From Parelaphostrongylus tenuis (taxonomy: Eukaryota; Nematoda; Chromadorea; Rhabditida; Metastrongylidae), in NCBI GenBank assembly GCA_019055375.1, contig JAHQIW010000782.1, positions 1-64,000 on the forward strand: a DNA stretch of 64,000 nt, in the 5' to 3' direction. Shown here piece by piece: positions 35,401-46,349 of the stretch; positions within the stretch are counted from its first letter, which is position 1; the number at the start of each line of letters is the position of its first letter. A program made the translations under genes and the position numbers. The notes beneath the pieces are model-generated. The model was given only the letters and a program-made list of their open reading frames with translations, did no database searches and had not been told where the DNA came from.

Positions 35401-36543
35401 GCACTTCTTCCCTTAGGAGTTAAATGGATTCATATGTCTATGAAGGGATCGGTTCATGGTCGGACAACACGATAATGACTTATAGTGGCTCATGAGAATT
35501 GAACAAGAGATAACCACTCTGGTATAACTGTAGTTTCTGGTGTTACTGTAATACGTGGAGAGAGGATCACGACCAAGATTATTCAGTGTAACAAATTTCA
35601 TCCCTTAGTTTGTTTTAAGAAAAACTACAACAGTTGTAGGTCATGAACTATATGAGGTTAGATTTTTTTAAGGTGAAAAATCATACAAGACTCTTATGCA
35701 AGATAGAAGCGGAACTGCTGGAATGTCAAGCAATATGAATAAATCTCACTGATGACATCTCAGGTCTACTCATCAAGAAAATAGCGCGTCATGAGAACAC
35801 TACGTTTATTGACTCACATCCTTACACACATACCTTTGTGAAAGCTGCTTTGCTCGGAACACGAGTAATAGCTCTGGATATTGGTTTAATCAGTAGCTCG
35901 TAGGCTCTGCCGCGATGCTCAACGACTGTGCTCTGTTTACTCTGCAGTGAAAACGAGGAAAATAGTTTAGCAAGTCGTCGTCTATATTAGTTGCGTAGAC
36001 CGAACAGATGTTACTCTTCGAGACGGTTCCTCTACAAAAAAGATCGCTAATGGTGCTTTTCTCAGCTACGCTTCTGCTCTACTGGTGCGAAGCAGTTATC
36101 TGTCAATGAGAATGATCTGGGGAGCACAAGTCCACGTTGAACAAAGTTGAGCTAAAATAATGGCCAAAATGACAATGTTCCAACTCTTCCTTGAGAACAG
36201 TTAGGGACAAAATGAAAAAAAAGTTCACTTGTAAAGGCTGAATGGTAGACAAAATATTCGACTTTAGGAGGAAGTTGATCGTGCGCTCACACTTAGCGGA
36301 AGCTCGTTTTACCACTACACCACTACTTCTTAGATGAATAATTCAGCATCATACCACCTCTATAAAGCAGTGAAATTGAAGAAATATAGTATACATTCGA
36401 TAAAAATAGAGTTTTCGGCCTTTTCACTCTGTAGTGTCTTTTTCATTATAAAACTATCTGGATGATCATGAATTTTGCATTAACATGTTGGATATTGATT
36501 GAATTGGTATAGTTTTCTACGGGTACCTCAAGATAGCCATTCT
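31193..36543 (-). CDS. Unrecognised minus-strand gene, discontinuous exons
   Basis: Four pieces look like exons of one gene. Exon at about 36543-36487-type position: a stretch ending ...VNDQNGYLE before a gtaccc donor (its acceptor is unclear). Exon 35941-35834 (108 bp) has a strong tttcactgcag acceptor and a perfect gtatgt donor; it encodes VVEHRGRAYELLIKP in its middle and joins in phase 0 with the previous piece. Exon 31615-31487 encodes PPPAFDGYHSSIPMGN and then DRCYAWFLPAHGSFGIVHSY, with a gtgaga donor. Exon 31327-31193 encodes ISEVYFENLVSVFDKK to a TAA that overlaps ataaat, a likely polyadenylation signal; the last two join in phase 0. I do not recognise the protein. The 31615 acceptor puts a TGA in the frame used downstream, so either a further exon is missing, the acceptor is elsewhere, or the gene is damaged. 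Grouping the four pieces into one gene is inference. The long introns are filled with repeats. Confidence 0.45.
32203..32340 (+). other. Candidate small coding exon, unassigned
   Basis: From an ATG at 32203 a basic peptide (MIKNQISSENHQ...THLRRRVPLL) stays open to a gtacac donor-like site just before a CT microsatellite. No homology is recognised and no partner exon is certain. Weak. Confidence 0.2.
32362..32458 (+). repeat. CT microsatellite
   Basis: Two CT-dinucleotide runs (32371-32420 and about 32434-32457) separated by a short C/T-rich break. The open frames across it on both strands are artefacts of the repeat. Confidence 0.97.
32590..32760. repeat. Dispersed repeat 'J', copy 2
   Basis: 'gcaatgggaacacggaaatt', 'ttgaggtactgaggggatat' and 'gtagaaaaagacttttataa' match the copy at 29115-29310 in order. 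Confidence 0.55.
33000..33860. repeat. Foldback family E, copy
   Basis: Left arm: 'ggaccttttcataaaagtgt', 'ctttcataacgctgtagcat', 'ttcgccttcaattttaccac'. Inverted right arm: 'tgaaggcgaaaggcgaatga', 'gctacagtgttataaagggt', 'gattacctatatacttatga'. The centre is diverged. The frame 33667-33855 belongs to the arm. Confidence 0.6.
33890..34575. repeat. Family E-related repeat fragments
   Basis: Short blocks of family E character ('tcaatgccgttcgatagc', 'attgaatgggcgtgaaatcc', 'gctttgctcatcgaaagat') are scattered here. The 136-codon minus frame 34412-34002 overlies them and has no recognisable protein signature; I attribute it to repeat sequence. Confidence 0.35.
34690..35130 (-). repeat. Dispersed repeat 'I', copy 2
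   Basis: Reverse-complement match to 1800-2270 over about 430 bp, including 'aagagcgaaaagaagattgc' and 'ttcatttttcagcggtact' and 'ttctacaactaaacatctc'. The minus frame 34922-34740 lies in it and is not a gene. Confidence 0.55.
36240..36345 (-). repeat. tRNA-like head fragment
   Basis: The reverse complement contains 'gtagtggtgtagtggtaaaa', which resembles a tRNA D-arm/A box, but the B-box position is poor. Probably a truncated SINE head. Confidence 0.35.
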
Positions 36544-36555
36544 GGTCATTGACAG

Positions 36556-36753
36556 TTTGGCTTGAAGGCAGAAGCTCCAAAGGTGTCTTACATCAAACAT
36601 CGCAACATTCGACGATATCCATCAAAGGCATTTCGTCATGCGATCCACCGCCGTAAAACGTTTCTGTCCAAGAGGAAGCCGTCAAAAATTCTGAATAACA
36701 AGGAACGAAAATCCGGGGTCGGTGATTCACTGCATGGAAAACGCCGTCAATAA
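36556..36753 (+). other. Candidate terminal exon, very basic peptide
   Basis: After a cattgacag acceptor, 65 codons are open to a TAA that overlaps AATAAA, a plausible polyadenylation signal. The peptide is strongly basic (YIKHRNIRRYPSKAFRHAIH, RRKTFLSKRKPSK), as in small ribosomal or nucleolar proteins, but I do not recognise it. The antisense strand here carries part of another candidate exon, so at most one of the two may be real. Confidence 0.35.
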
Positions 36754-37342
36754 ATTTTTTTAGATAGATTTTCAGAAACCAGTGTTATCAAAGATTCATT
36801 ATATAATGCCATTTCACGTACCATGCTGGTTTGTAGAAGTTTATTTGATATCAAGACCAATATTGAGATATATCTCTATGATGTGTTTATGTGTTTATAG
36901 ATTTATTTAGCACTCAAAATGTACGAAATCATCAACAAAGACTTCGTTTTCTGGTCATTTCCTTTATGAATATCTGATATTGAATAGCAATAAATGAGTA
37001 GTATGAAATACGGCACAGAGACTTTCATCACAGTAAAACCTCGCATACCACCGTGTCTCCCACTTTTCCTTCCATTAAAAGCCGTGTGACTCAAACGGGC
37101 ACCAATGAAATTTCTGCTCTTTTTTCAGGTATATCAGTGAATTGTGCTCACGCTAGGAACTCAATGGGCATCGTATCTCTCATCTACGACTTCGTGAAGA
37201 ATTCTGAGTTATGAGACCGGTGATCCTCCTAGGCGCTTGAGACGCCGTGAAATCCAGTTACGAACAACTTTTGTATATCGCTTGTCAATCAAATGCAGTC
37301 ACTTACCGTTCCACCTCTTTTTCAACATTTCTATGTTTACAG

Positions 37343-37412
37343 TGCCATACTTGTCGTTGATCTCGGAGTGCCTTGTCTGTGTGGAGGTTTTGTGAAAGCA
37401 CCGGGTGGTTTA
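37343..37412 (+). other. Candidate 70-bp internal exon
   Basis: Bounded by a strong tctatgtttacag acceptor and a gtgagt donor; open in one phase, encoding AILVVDLGVPCLCGGFVKAP. No partner exon was found. Confidence 0.25.
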
Positions 37413-37984
37413 GTGAGTGCGCGGATACAGAATAGCGTTAAGGTTCGTGAAATTTAATTTTAAAGGTTTCTAGAATAAACCTTCTCTTTCTTCTCCCACA
37501 TCACTTCAACATACAACCTTTCAACTCCCGTCAACCGAAAGACGTAACCATAAACACGCTGTTGACGGTGTCTCCTATTCTTGGGAAAGAAGGATTCTCA
37601 CGCCTATTCGAAAGTGAGTCGTTTTGTAATGTCCGGATTCTACCTCGGTGGTTTTTCGACTGTGTATTAGAATTACTAATGATGACCATCTTATTGTGTT
37701 TTTCTCTCTCATTGTATCTTTAGTGATTGGCTGAAAAGCTTTCCGGTCACCCAGGTAACAAAAACGGATCAAATATAAAGCAAGATCGACCATGTAATTG
37801 CTGTTGGACACAGCAGACTTTCCTTGTGCTTGAGGTAGTGGTCATCTATGTGTACATGGGTATGCTCATATATGTTTGGACTAAAATCTACATCTCGATT
37901 CGAATAATTTGGTTACAGTAAAGTGCATAATAGGTAATCTGAAGTCTATTCCAACAGATACTGGATACGCATGGTAATTATTTT

Positions 37985-38110
37985 TGAGCCATGCGTGTGG
38001 TCTGATATGTCCACTTATTCAGTACAATGCACGTGTTTTGGCCTTGCAACTTCGTCAGTCGCACGGTGCCTTTTCGTTCACTCAATTTCTCGAGGATCTA
38101 CCCCTTTCAT
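37985..38110 (+). repeat. Foldback family H, arm fragment
   Basis: 'cagtacaatgcacgtgtttt', 'ggccttgcaacttcgtcagt', 'cgcacggtgccttttcgttc' and 'ctcgaggatctacccctttc' match the left arm of 25305-25905. The frames 37971-38254 arise from it. Confidence 0.6.
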
Positions 38111-38524
38111 AAAGAAACCGCAGCCGAAAATAATTACACATCAGATCATCGATCGCGAGATCGGAGTGACCCTGGACCACACGCTTCCATACTTAGTTCC
38201 ACTTGTGGTGTTTGCGAAACGTTATCCGTAAAATATGACGTCTTGAAGAATTGAAAAAATTGGTATACTCATGAATATCAGCGTGCTCATGAATACCGAT
38301 TTCTGTGGATCCATAGCTTGGTAGATCGGGAGTGCTACACCGGAAGTAAGTTTACTGCAGAAGCGTATGGATCCCCAACTTAGATTGGAAGCCCATTTCT
38401 GATGTGTTTTTTGTTATTTTTATTTACGAAAAATTCATTTTTCGGTCTTTTCATTGTTTATGATGTCATTCGAAATCTCGTGATCAATCAATCAATCCAC
38501 TGTAAAATGACGAAATCAAAGTTT

Positions 38525-38710
38525 TTTAACTTCCTTTAGCACAACGCTTAAGAGGGCTGGCTCTGAGGAGAGACCTCCCTGCAAGAACGCCCGTTGGCTG
38601 TTCCTGAGGTGAAACGCGCCGTTGCTGGGAGATTCAGCTCCCAACTGGTCGGAAGAAGTCCACGCCTACGGTGGAGGAACGTGCTCCACTAGCGCTCACT
38701 TACGTTTATT
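38525..38710. other. GC-rich block of unknown nature
   Basis: This block is clearly richer in G and C than its surroundings. A ctttag acceptor-like site near 38539 opens a short phase-consistent exon (encoding KRAGSEERPPCKNARWLFL) to a gtgaaa donor near 38612. The rest is not open in that frame. It may be a lone exon or a fragment of a different repeat. Confidence 0.25.
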
Positions 38711-39123
38711 TGGAAAGACAAACTGAACTACATCACATTTATGTCAACATGTGAGCATCAATGGATTTCGTAGAGCTCTCCTCGATAGCCTTGAAGCCAC
38801 TTCCTTCCCTTAGGTCTTGATTTCCATTGTTCAAGTGGAGACAAATCTGAGCTATTTCATTGCTAATGCTCTATCTTGCACACTCTATTCAACACCAGTA
38901 TTGTCTCGGTGCAAAATGATCTCGTCGAAAACGTTTTTCTTATAGTGCTGCGAACAACATGTCACGAGCCACTGCTGAAATCGGATTTATGACTGATATT
39001 CAATCCGCAGAATGTAGAGAACACTTTGCTATGAATTAATTTGATCTCTATCACAGTTTTTCTCTGCTATGCAGGTCCCAGCACTTCTGACACTCGACTC
39101 GTCTCCTCACTTGATCGAAGATT

Positions 39124-39450
39124 CTAATCTCCATGGGCAAAGTGGAATAGTGATTTAGCAAGTTTCCTTGTAGTTCCGAAGCTAGCTGCGGTGGCACGTT
39201 CCGTTGGGCGTTTGTTATTGAATGCCGGAGAAGTATTGGAGGCTGTGGGATTATATCCGTGTGGAGCCGCGCCTAACATCATTAGCCATTTGGCCACAGC
39301 CTCCCAGAATATATAAGTAGAGTAACTCAATTCGCAGAATGCGAAAATAACGATAGAAACAAGCCACAGGAGAGGCTTAACACGTAGTGTTGCAAGATAT
39401 GTCGCGAATGCGCTAAATACCGCTGGAGGTGATTGGATCCGTCTCTGCTC
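39124..39450 (-). CDS. Terminal exon of an unrecognised protein with a membrane segment
   Basis: On the minus strand a ttgcag acceptor at 39451 opens 108 codons to TAG at 39124. The peptide has a hydrophobic stretch (PLLWLVSIVIFAFCELSY), then a polar Thr/Ser/Asn tail (NPTASNTSPAFNNKRPTERA). Codon use looks natural and phase 0 at the acceptor extends the open frame upstream. No homologue is recognised and no upstream exon was identified, because a large foldback begins about 450 bp upstream on that strand. It could be the last exon of a small membrane protein. Confidence 0.4.
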   Translation of the reverse strand, partial: EQRRIQSPPAVFSAFATYLATLRVKPLLWLVSIVIFAFCELSYSTYIFWEAVAKWLMMLGAAPHGYNPTASNTSPAFNNKRPTERATAASFGTTRKLAKSLFHFAHGD

Positions 39451-39896
39451 CTGCAAATGACTCATGATAGCCCACCAATCTATCAAGTTACCGCGATCCC
39501 CGCAAGGTTTGGTAATCTGTTCACCTTAGAGAACTGATCACCTTGGTGAGCATGAGGCACTGAAACGTACTAACGCCACGTGCCTTTCACAGGGCATCTC
39601 ATTGAACCACGAGAATCCACAGATCCCCACTAACACTGTACGTTTTTTTCATGATACAACGGAAAAAATTCCATTGTTTAAGGCCCACATACAAGTTGAT
39701 TTTCAATATGCTTCAGTACTGCTCCTATCCCAGTTATCTACCTCTCCTCCCATTCATTCATATAGATGAATGTAAATGTTGAGTTCTATATTCCCGTATG
39801 CAATATTGAGGGTAGTCACATAATAGGCACTCTCCGTTCTACTCACAGATATAGTGACATTGTGCTTTTCCGTTATGTGCACCCTGTGTCAACCTT

Positions 39897-41180
39897 CAGA
39901 AAAGCTTATTGTTCGTTTTTGATGTTCAAATAATCGTTCGACAGCTTAAATCAAAGGAATATGAATGTATTTCATCTTTAAAAAGGCCTTGTTATTGCGT
40001 TGAAAGAGTAAAAATAAATTTCGTTTCTCATTCAAAGATTCCTCGCTAAGCAAAACTTTTCCTTCGGAGTTTCAACAAACAATCGATAGACCAAATCTTA
40101 AGAACGCCAATGATCGGTTTGGTTTTCAAAATGAACATCGCGTTACGCTGTATCAGCCAAAAGAAGATTGGATTTTACAAAGCTGGATTATTTCCGTTAT
40201 CCAAACCCTGTTTCGATCCCTTATAAAAACACATCTTCTGGTCGTTTCTAATGTTTAAGAATTGTTTCGATAGCTTGAATCAAAAGAATTTGAATGATGT
40301 ATTTCATCCTCAAAAAGGCCTTGTCATTGCGCTGAAAGAGCAAAAAAAAAACATTTTGTTCCTCATTCAAAGATTTCTCGCTCATCAATGCTTCTCCTTC
40401 AGAGTTTTAGTAATCGGTCGATAGACCAAATCTTGAAGATTCCAATAATCCATGATGTTTTCAATATAAGCCTTGTATTAGAGCCGAAAGAAGATTGGGT
40501 TTGCAAAACTGGGATCATTTCTATTGTCTGAAAAAGCTCACCTTGTACTCTTTTTTTTCAAGTTTTGACAACTATTTGATAACTGAAATTTCGAAGATTT
40601 CATTGATGTATTTTGTTTTCGCTCAGCCACGGTGCTGGCTTCAAGCCACCACGCTTTGGAGGTATACATATACCATATACGTCTACGCTCTGCGCGCCAA
40701 GTGCGAAACCTAATTTTCCTTTGAATCTTATGAAGCATTAAAAAGTCTATCAAAAAACCAAAAAACACTGCTGGAATCCTTGAGAATCGGTCTATCATAT
40801 GTGTCTTGAAACTCTAGGAAAGAGGCTCTGGTCAGCGAGAAATTCTCGAGTGAGGAACAAAATATTGATTTCACTCTTTCAGCGCAATAGCAAGACTCTA
40901 TAAAAGTTAAATGCACCGCTAAAAAACGATAAAAAAATACGTTTTTCCCGAGGGATCGAAGTGAGGAGCGGATATTAGAAGTGATCCAATTTTGCAAAAC
41001 CTAATTTTCTTCTGGCTGTTAGTGCGTAATACGAGGTTCATTTTGAAAATCAAATAAATTATTGGAATTCTTGAGATTTGACTTATAGATTGGTTGCTAA
41101 AACTCCAAAAAAAAGCTTTGCTTAGCAAGAAATTTTTGAATGAGGGCTAAAAATTTATTTCCGCTCTATCAACGCAATAA
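39897..41180. repeat. Compound foldback K: two direct units facing two inverted units
   Basis: Unit 1 (39897-40200) and unit 2 (40218-40517) are direct repeats about 320 bp apart; shared blocks include 'gtatttcatc', 'aaaggccttgt', 'cattcaaagatt', 'atcgatagaccaaatctt' type and 'aaagaagattgg'. From about 40730 to 41180 the same blocks return in inverted order twice ('ttgagaatcggtctatca', 'agcgagaaattctcgagtga', 'ttgcaaaacctaattttctt', 'gcaagaaatttttgaatgag'). The frames at 40495-41128 are explained by it. Confidence 0.65.
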
Positions 41181-41324
41181 GATGACCGTCGATTTCTTGG
41201 GCAGATGAAGGCGTTGAGAAGTGCCGTGTCAACAGTTCATGTGGCCGCTCACGCATCCTCACGTGGATTGGCCAGATTGGCATCTAATTGCAGATGGAAA
41301 TTCAACTTCTTTCACCTGCTACGT

Positions 41325-41610
41325 TTCAGAGAAACGGTCTTTTCAGGATATAAGTCCAGCGTTGAAATCAACTTCGATTACGCTATCGAATGATTACTAA
41401 TAGTCTAGAGAAAGAGCTCTGTTTGGCGAGAAATATGCGAGCCCGAAATGAAACGAATTCCCTTCTGCGGCAACGGCAATGAAGGCTTTTTTGAAAACCG
41501 GCGACGCGATGCTGCAGACTGAAGTCTCAGCTTTCGAATGGTTACAAATACTCCTGTGAAAGATTCTCTCCAGCAAGTGAGATCGGTTTTTCATGTGTCC
41601 CATCATAACT
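41325..41610. repeat. Foldback family E, right arm
   Basis: 'cagagaaacggtcttttcag', 'cgctatcgaatgattactaa', 'agagctctgtttggcgagaa' and 'gagatcggtttttcatgtgt' closely match the right arm at 16430-16735. No complete left arm is adjacent, so it is a solo arm. Confidence 0.65.
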
Positions 41611-41614
41611 GAAA

Positions 41615-42890
41615 TGTACCCAAACTTATTATATATCTTCAAGAAGATTCCTATCAATAACTAGTGAATCAAAGAAACAATTAAATTACCAGTATGAGCT
41701 GCAAATCACTTTAAACTAACTTCTTTTAGTTGACTTCAACTTGAACTGCAGCAGAGTTTAATACACAAAATGATGTTGGAAGTGGTTGCAGTAAAAATTG
41801 GATAGTAGTCTTGATAAAGAGGCGGATTCATACACTGTCACTCAGTTTTAGAAAATTTTATCAATAAAGACATATTTCCAATCTTTCTTTTGTCGCCAAC
41901 ATTTGCAAGAGCTCACGAATCAAAGAAGAGATGACTTTGTGCCTGCTAAAGGATTTAAAGTTCAGTCATAACAGTTTTACAATATTGCAGTGGTGTTTTT
42001 ACTTTTTCGCGCTATTTCTTTGCAAGAGAATTTACAGTTTTCCCACACAGGAACGCATAGTTGCCAGTCTGTTTGCCTACAAATACCTGACCAAATCGTA
42101 CACTGACATATTAGCGCAGCACTCTTTTACAATCGCTCTTCAATCGTCTATTCTGCGTAAGCACAACTGGACTTGGCTGAGAGATATCGTTCAGTGGAAC
42201 TGATAACGATCTTTTTCGGATTTTATTTTTTCTTGACGGTGCTCAAATTAATTTCATTATCAGCTAGCGCTTTGTCGTATAGTTTGAGTATTTGTTACCC
42301 ATTTCAAACAGCACGCTTAAGACGTGTACCAGTAGTGGTTAAATAGTGATGTATAATATAGGTGCAGGCCTACACAAAAATAACCCTTTAACATGTATAC
42401 GCCTCAATAATTGTACGAGCAGAATTTAGCATAGGGAAGCCTTTTTTGGTCTAGGGTACAGCCTTCTATAGGACTAATCGCGCATTATTTTCATCTATAG
42501 GTATCAATAAATATTTCTGAAGGGGATAACGCCCACGTAAATGTTCTTATTGGAATCGTAGCGCAGTAACTTTCACACAGCACAGTGTCACACATGATTC
42601 AATTTTGCATGCACGCGAATGGTCCGTTATTCGAACAGTCTCAAGTGCAACTCTGGTTGAACTATTACGTCGCCACAGTAAGCGACATTACAGTATTGCA
42701 TGGACTGGATTTCTTCGCTGGTTGCTGTTCTTTTGATTATGTTGATGTCTTGGTTGTTAGAGATTCTATGTCTATTTTCACAAGAACATACCTCAGCTTA
42801 AAATAAAATTTATTACTTTAAGTAAAACGGAGGATGTAAATCAAAGTGACACGAAACAAGTCCACTTACATCAATCGCTAAGGTTGCGAT
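41615..42890. other. No recognisable feature
   Basis: A 90-codon frame at 41931-42203 (+) and others have no domain or splice context. Nothing named. Confidence 0.35.
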
Positions 42891-42897
42891 CTTCTCA

Positions 42898-43187
42898 TTG
42901 ATGTAAAGCGGTGTGCAAAAACGTTTGCGTCAGCTTGGACTTGAACCCAGATTTCACTGCTTCCGCGAGCGCGTGCTGGACCGTTGTACTGCCTACTCCC
43001 TTTTTGCACACCTCTCTACGTTGCAGTGCGTTATCTTTCAACAGCCAACCGTCTACGGTCTGGCGTGAACAGTCACTTATCGACAATTAACCCGCTAACC
43101 GGTAGTGCAACGGTTCAGCACGCGCTAGCGGAAGCAGTGAAATCTGGGTTCAAGTCCCAGCTGACGCAAACGTTTTTACACACCACT
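42898..43187. repeat. Foldback carrying two inverted tRNA-like units
   Basis: Left arm: 'gtgcaaaaacgtttgcgtca', then 'ttgaacccagatttcactgc' and 'gcgagcgcgtgctggacc'. Right arm is the inverse: 'agcacgcgctagcggaag', 'cagtgaaatctgggttcaag', 'gacgcaaacgtttttacaca'. Each arm contains an A box-like 'agtgcaacggttcagc' and a B box 'gggttcaagtccc', so each is a tRNA-like unit of the same origin in opposite directions, with about 90 bp between them. The two overlapping frames (42895-43217) are by-products. Confidence 0.75.
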
Positions 43188-43189
43188 CT

Positions 43190-45430
43190 CATCATTGGGT
43201 TTGATATAATATCATAACACCGCAGTAGGGGGTCAAATAAAATGATTTCTGGTTGCGATCTTCTACAACATATGAATTTGTTGAAAGTGAATTTGGCCTC
43301 GGATTCACTTCTGATTCAGTTCACTTATAGCTGTCAAAGTGCTTGAAGATTGCAGTCGGTGGATGAGAGGTCCGTTGGTGTGCTGAATAAGACAGAACTT
43401 CGTAGCCTAACTCGTTCGACTGTTGTTGCGTCGCTTAAGTAATAAGTCACTGAGCGTTAATGTGGAAAAGGATTTGCGGTTTTCTGTTATGCAATGCTTG
43501 TAGCAGCCGCTGAATATTTTTTCCTTGTGCATTTTGTAAATATTCCGTAGATTTACATTTTCACCACAATCGTTTCATCTTACCCAACTGAGGAAGTGTG
43601 ATAGAATAAGCCAGAACCAAATCAACAAACTGTCAGTATCTGCCCGCTTGGTGTAATATTGGCTCTAGAAAGTGGTAAGGTGCATCATTCGATTCAAACT
43701 TACGTGTGTCGAATATACTCCTTTGGTCCCCTTAATAATGCATGCGCAGGTTTACTTCATGCTTATTGGAAATCGACAGTGTTGGATTAGTTTTTCTGCT
43801 ATCTTCAGCAACTGTATATATTTGTTGTCTTCATAAGAACCCATATAAGTTTTCTAATCACTTCTAGCATTTGAAGAACTTGGTAATTATGTGGTAATTG
43901 AAGAGCACATCAGCAAACAATCTATTTGCAGAGCTGCTTAGCCAGATGTCCTTGCTCAACGTGCGCTATGACGGCTTTCCGTATGATTTCTTTTATTGGC
44001 GTTTCTTCTGACGATAATACTTAGAGAAAGTCCGCCTGACAATTGTACGAAGAAAGTGAAGGGATTGGATCTGATCAACGGTGGGTTATTAAGCTCTTTC
44101 GGAATAGACGAGGGGATTATTTGCTTGAGGCTATGACGAACTGCCCCTTGTATATCACGTTCTCATTAGCACTTTGCAATGTTAACTGGAGAGGCATGGA
44201 TTAGCACGTTGGTAACGTGGATATGGTTAATTATGCTTGAAACATAAAAGTCGATATATTGCTATGAAGGGAAATCACTAATCCTACCTGCTATACTTTA
44301 ATTTGAACAGCCCACTTTATTTTGCGAACCTTTTTCTCAACTTGTTTAGCAGATCGTGAGAGATGAAGCCACGGTGCTCATCAGAGGTTAACATTATGAA
44401 GTTCAGTGTCAATAGGGAGATAAAGTACAGTGAGTTAGGGAAGTGTCTGAAAACACAAGATTCTCAATGGTGATCGTGGAAGCACGAAAGGTCATGTAGA
44501 GCCCAAGGTTACGAGAAGCTGGTGCGTGATGTCCCAGCAGTTGTTCACCACCCACCTTTGCCTCAGCCAGTCTACCTCGTATTGATTGAACAACCTCAGC
44601 CCTTATGCCCCTTCTCGTGCACTTGAGTGTTTCACATTGAGTAACTTCATGGATTACTCAAACTATTCCTATTGACATTTTCTCATGTTTGAATACAGCA
44701 ATGATTATTGAGTTGTTGTCATGTGAGGATATAGGCGGAAAAACTAAGCCATAAAGACGCTCCAAATCCACCAACATCTAAATTTGTGTCTAGAGCTATA
44801 TCTGTTTTGAAATCAAGCTCATATTGAAAGTCTTTGCTTCATGATTTACTCTGTTTGTACACCTAACTGCCGCAAATATCCTTCTAGTTGCACCGTTTTT
44901 CGTCTACTACAAAAGATGATTTGTTTAATAGCTAAGTGGCCAGCATATCCATTACTGCCTTGCTTCCTATCGAGTTTTTTACTCTATTGGAGATCATGTC
45001 TTTTCTTGAATTAATATACATCCATAACGTGCTGTAGATAGTGATTGAAAAGCAACACATTAAACACAAGCGATTGAAGGGGAATCATTGCAAAACTATA
45101 AACATCAACTATCTAGTTCTAATATGTGAACTTCCATACTGAAATCCGCACTCGTTGTACAACGATAAACTGACTTAATGGTCCTTATACATGTGTACGT
45201 ATAGTTTCTTGTCACCTCGAACATCCGCCTAACACCAGTGTGTCACCGCTGTTTCACACCACTGACTCATGCCGATGATATTCTACTTAAGAATCGTATG
45301 TGCTCTGCGTATTGCTTGTTACTCCAAGTCTCCACATGCTTGGAACTCTATGTGTCAACGTCAGTTCCTTCTAAACTACGACACGAGTCTTACCCCGCAG
45401 TTTCAAATTTACAAATTTCACGCTCAGTCC
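43190..45430. other. No recognisable feature
   Basis: I found no exon with matched splice sites, no repeat shared with other parts of the window, and no RNA gene in this stretch. Confidence 0.4.
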
Positions 45431-45431
45431 A

Positions 45432-45434
<3 letters not shown>

Positions 45435-45468
<34 letters not shown>
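45435..45468 (+). repeat. GA microsatellite
   Basis: Seventeen uninterrupted GA dinucleotides. Confidence 0.97.
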
Positions 45469-45471
<3 letters not shown>

Positions 45472-46077
45472 GGCAGATTTTTCATAACTGGGAAAAATTG
45501 TTGTCAAAAAAGGTAGTTTAACAGTTTTGATTTTGATAAAAAGGCTTATTTTATCGCTATAAAGTGTGTATAATTTTGAAAAATTTATTTTCATCTTTAG
45601 AATTGTTCAGAATTGAAATGTGACCTTTGAAGTTCCCGGCGTAAGGCAGTATACTAGACAGCAGTGCGTTGGTAATTCCCTCTCATCTATTACTATGAAA
45701 TCGCTCTTGTTAAACTACATCGGCTTTGAAAAAACCAGTTTTGGCGAAGAAGAGTGTAGAAAAGACGTTTCTTGAGATCCAGGAAATGTGAACTTCGTTA
45801 TAAAAAAACTAAACTCATACCTTGTCGTAAAAGAATTGTTAATCGTGATTTTTTACTTCAGGTAATAAAGGTTAACTGAATCTAGATTCGTTCGTATGAA
45901 GCTGGAATAAGCAGTTATCTTCTAACGGGTACACCAAAAGTAGTGCTCATAAACCTTTATGTAATAATTTTGAACTGATTCCCACAAATCACATAACACT
46001 AGATGATATCAATGGTTATCAGTAAGCTCATAAAGTCATCAAGATAAGAGGTCGCTTCACCGAATTTATCCGTACTT

Positions 46078-46347
46078 GTTGTCTAGCGCAGGGATTAGAG
46101 GTGACCTACAATATGCAAGTGGTCGATGGTCTAATTCAAGGTGCTCCTGAGTTCTCAATGCTCTCTTACTTGTCGACAAAATAATAACAGACTCTCTGGG
46201 AGGACGAAAAGTTAGTGAGCCGATACGTCTCGCAATTTACTGTACAGGAAAACATCGATTTAGTCACATCTACGATATATACGGTGAAAAATGATTTATG
46301 AGAGGGACTCTTCAAGAGGATGACTAACGCCAGAATCTTTGCCCTTT
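46078..46347 (+). repeat. SINE-like family A, degenerate copy
   Basis: 'gtctagcgcagggattagag' head, 'caagtggtcgatggtctaat', 'ctctgggaggacgaaaa' and 'taacgccagaatctttgccc' keep the family order at low identity. Confidence 0.5.
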
Positions 46348-46349
46348 AC

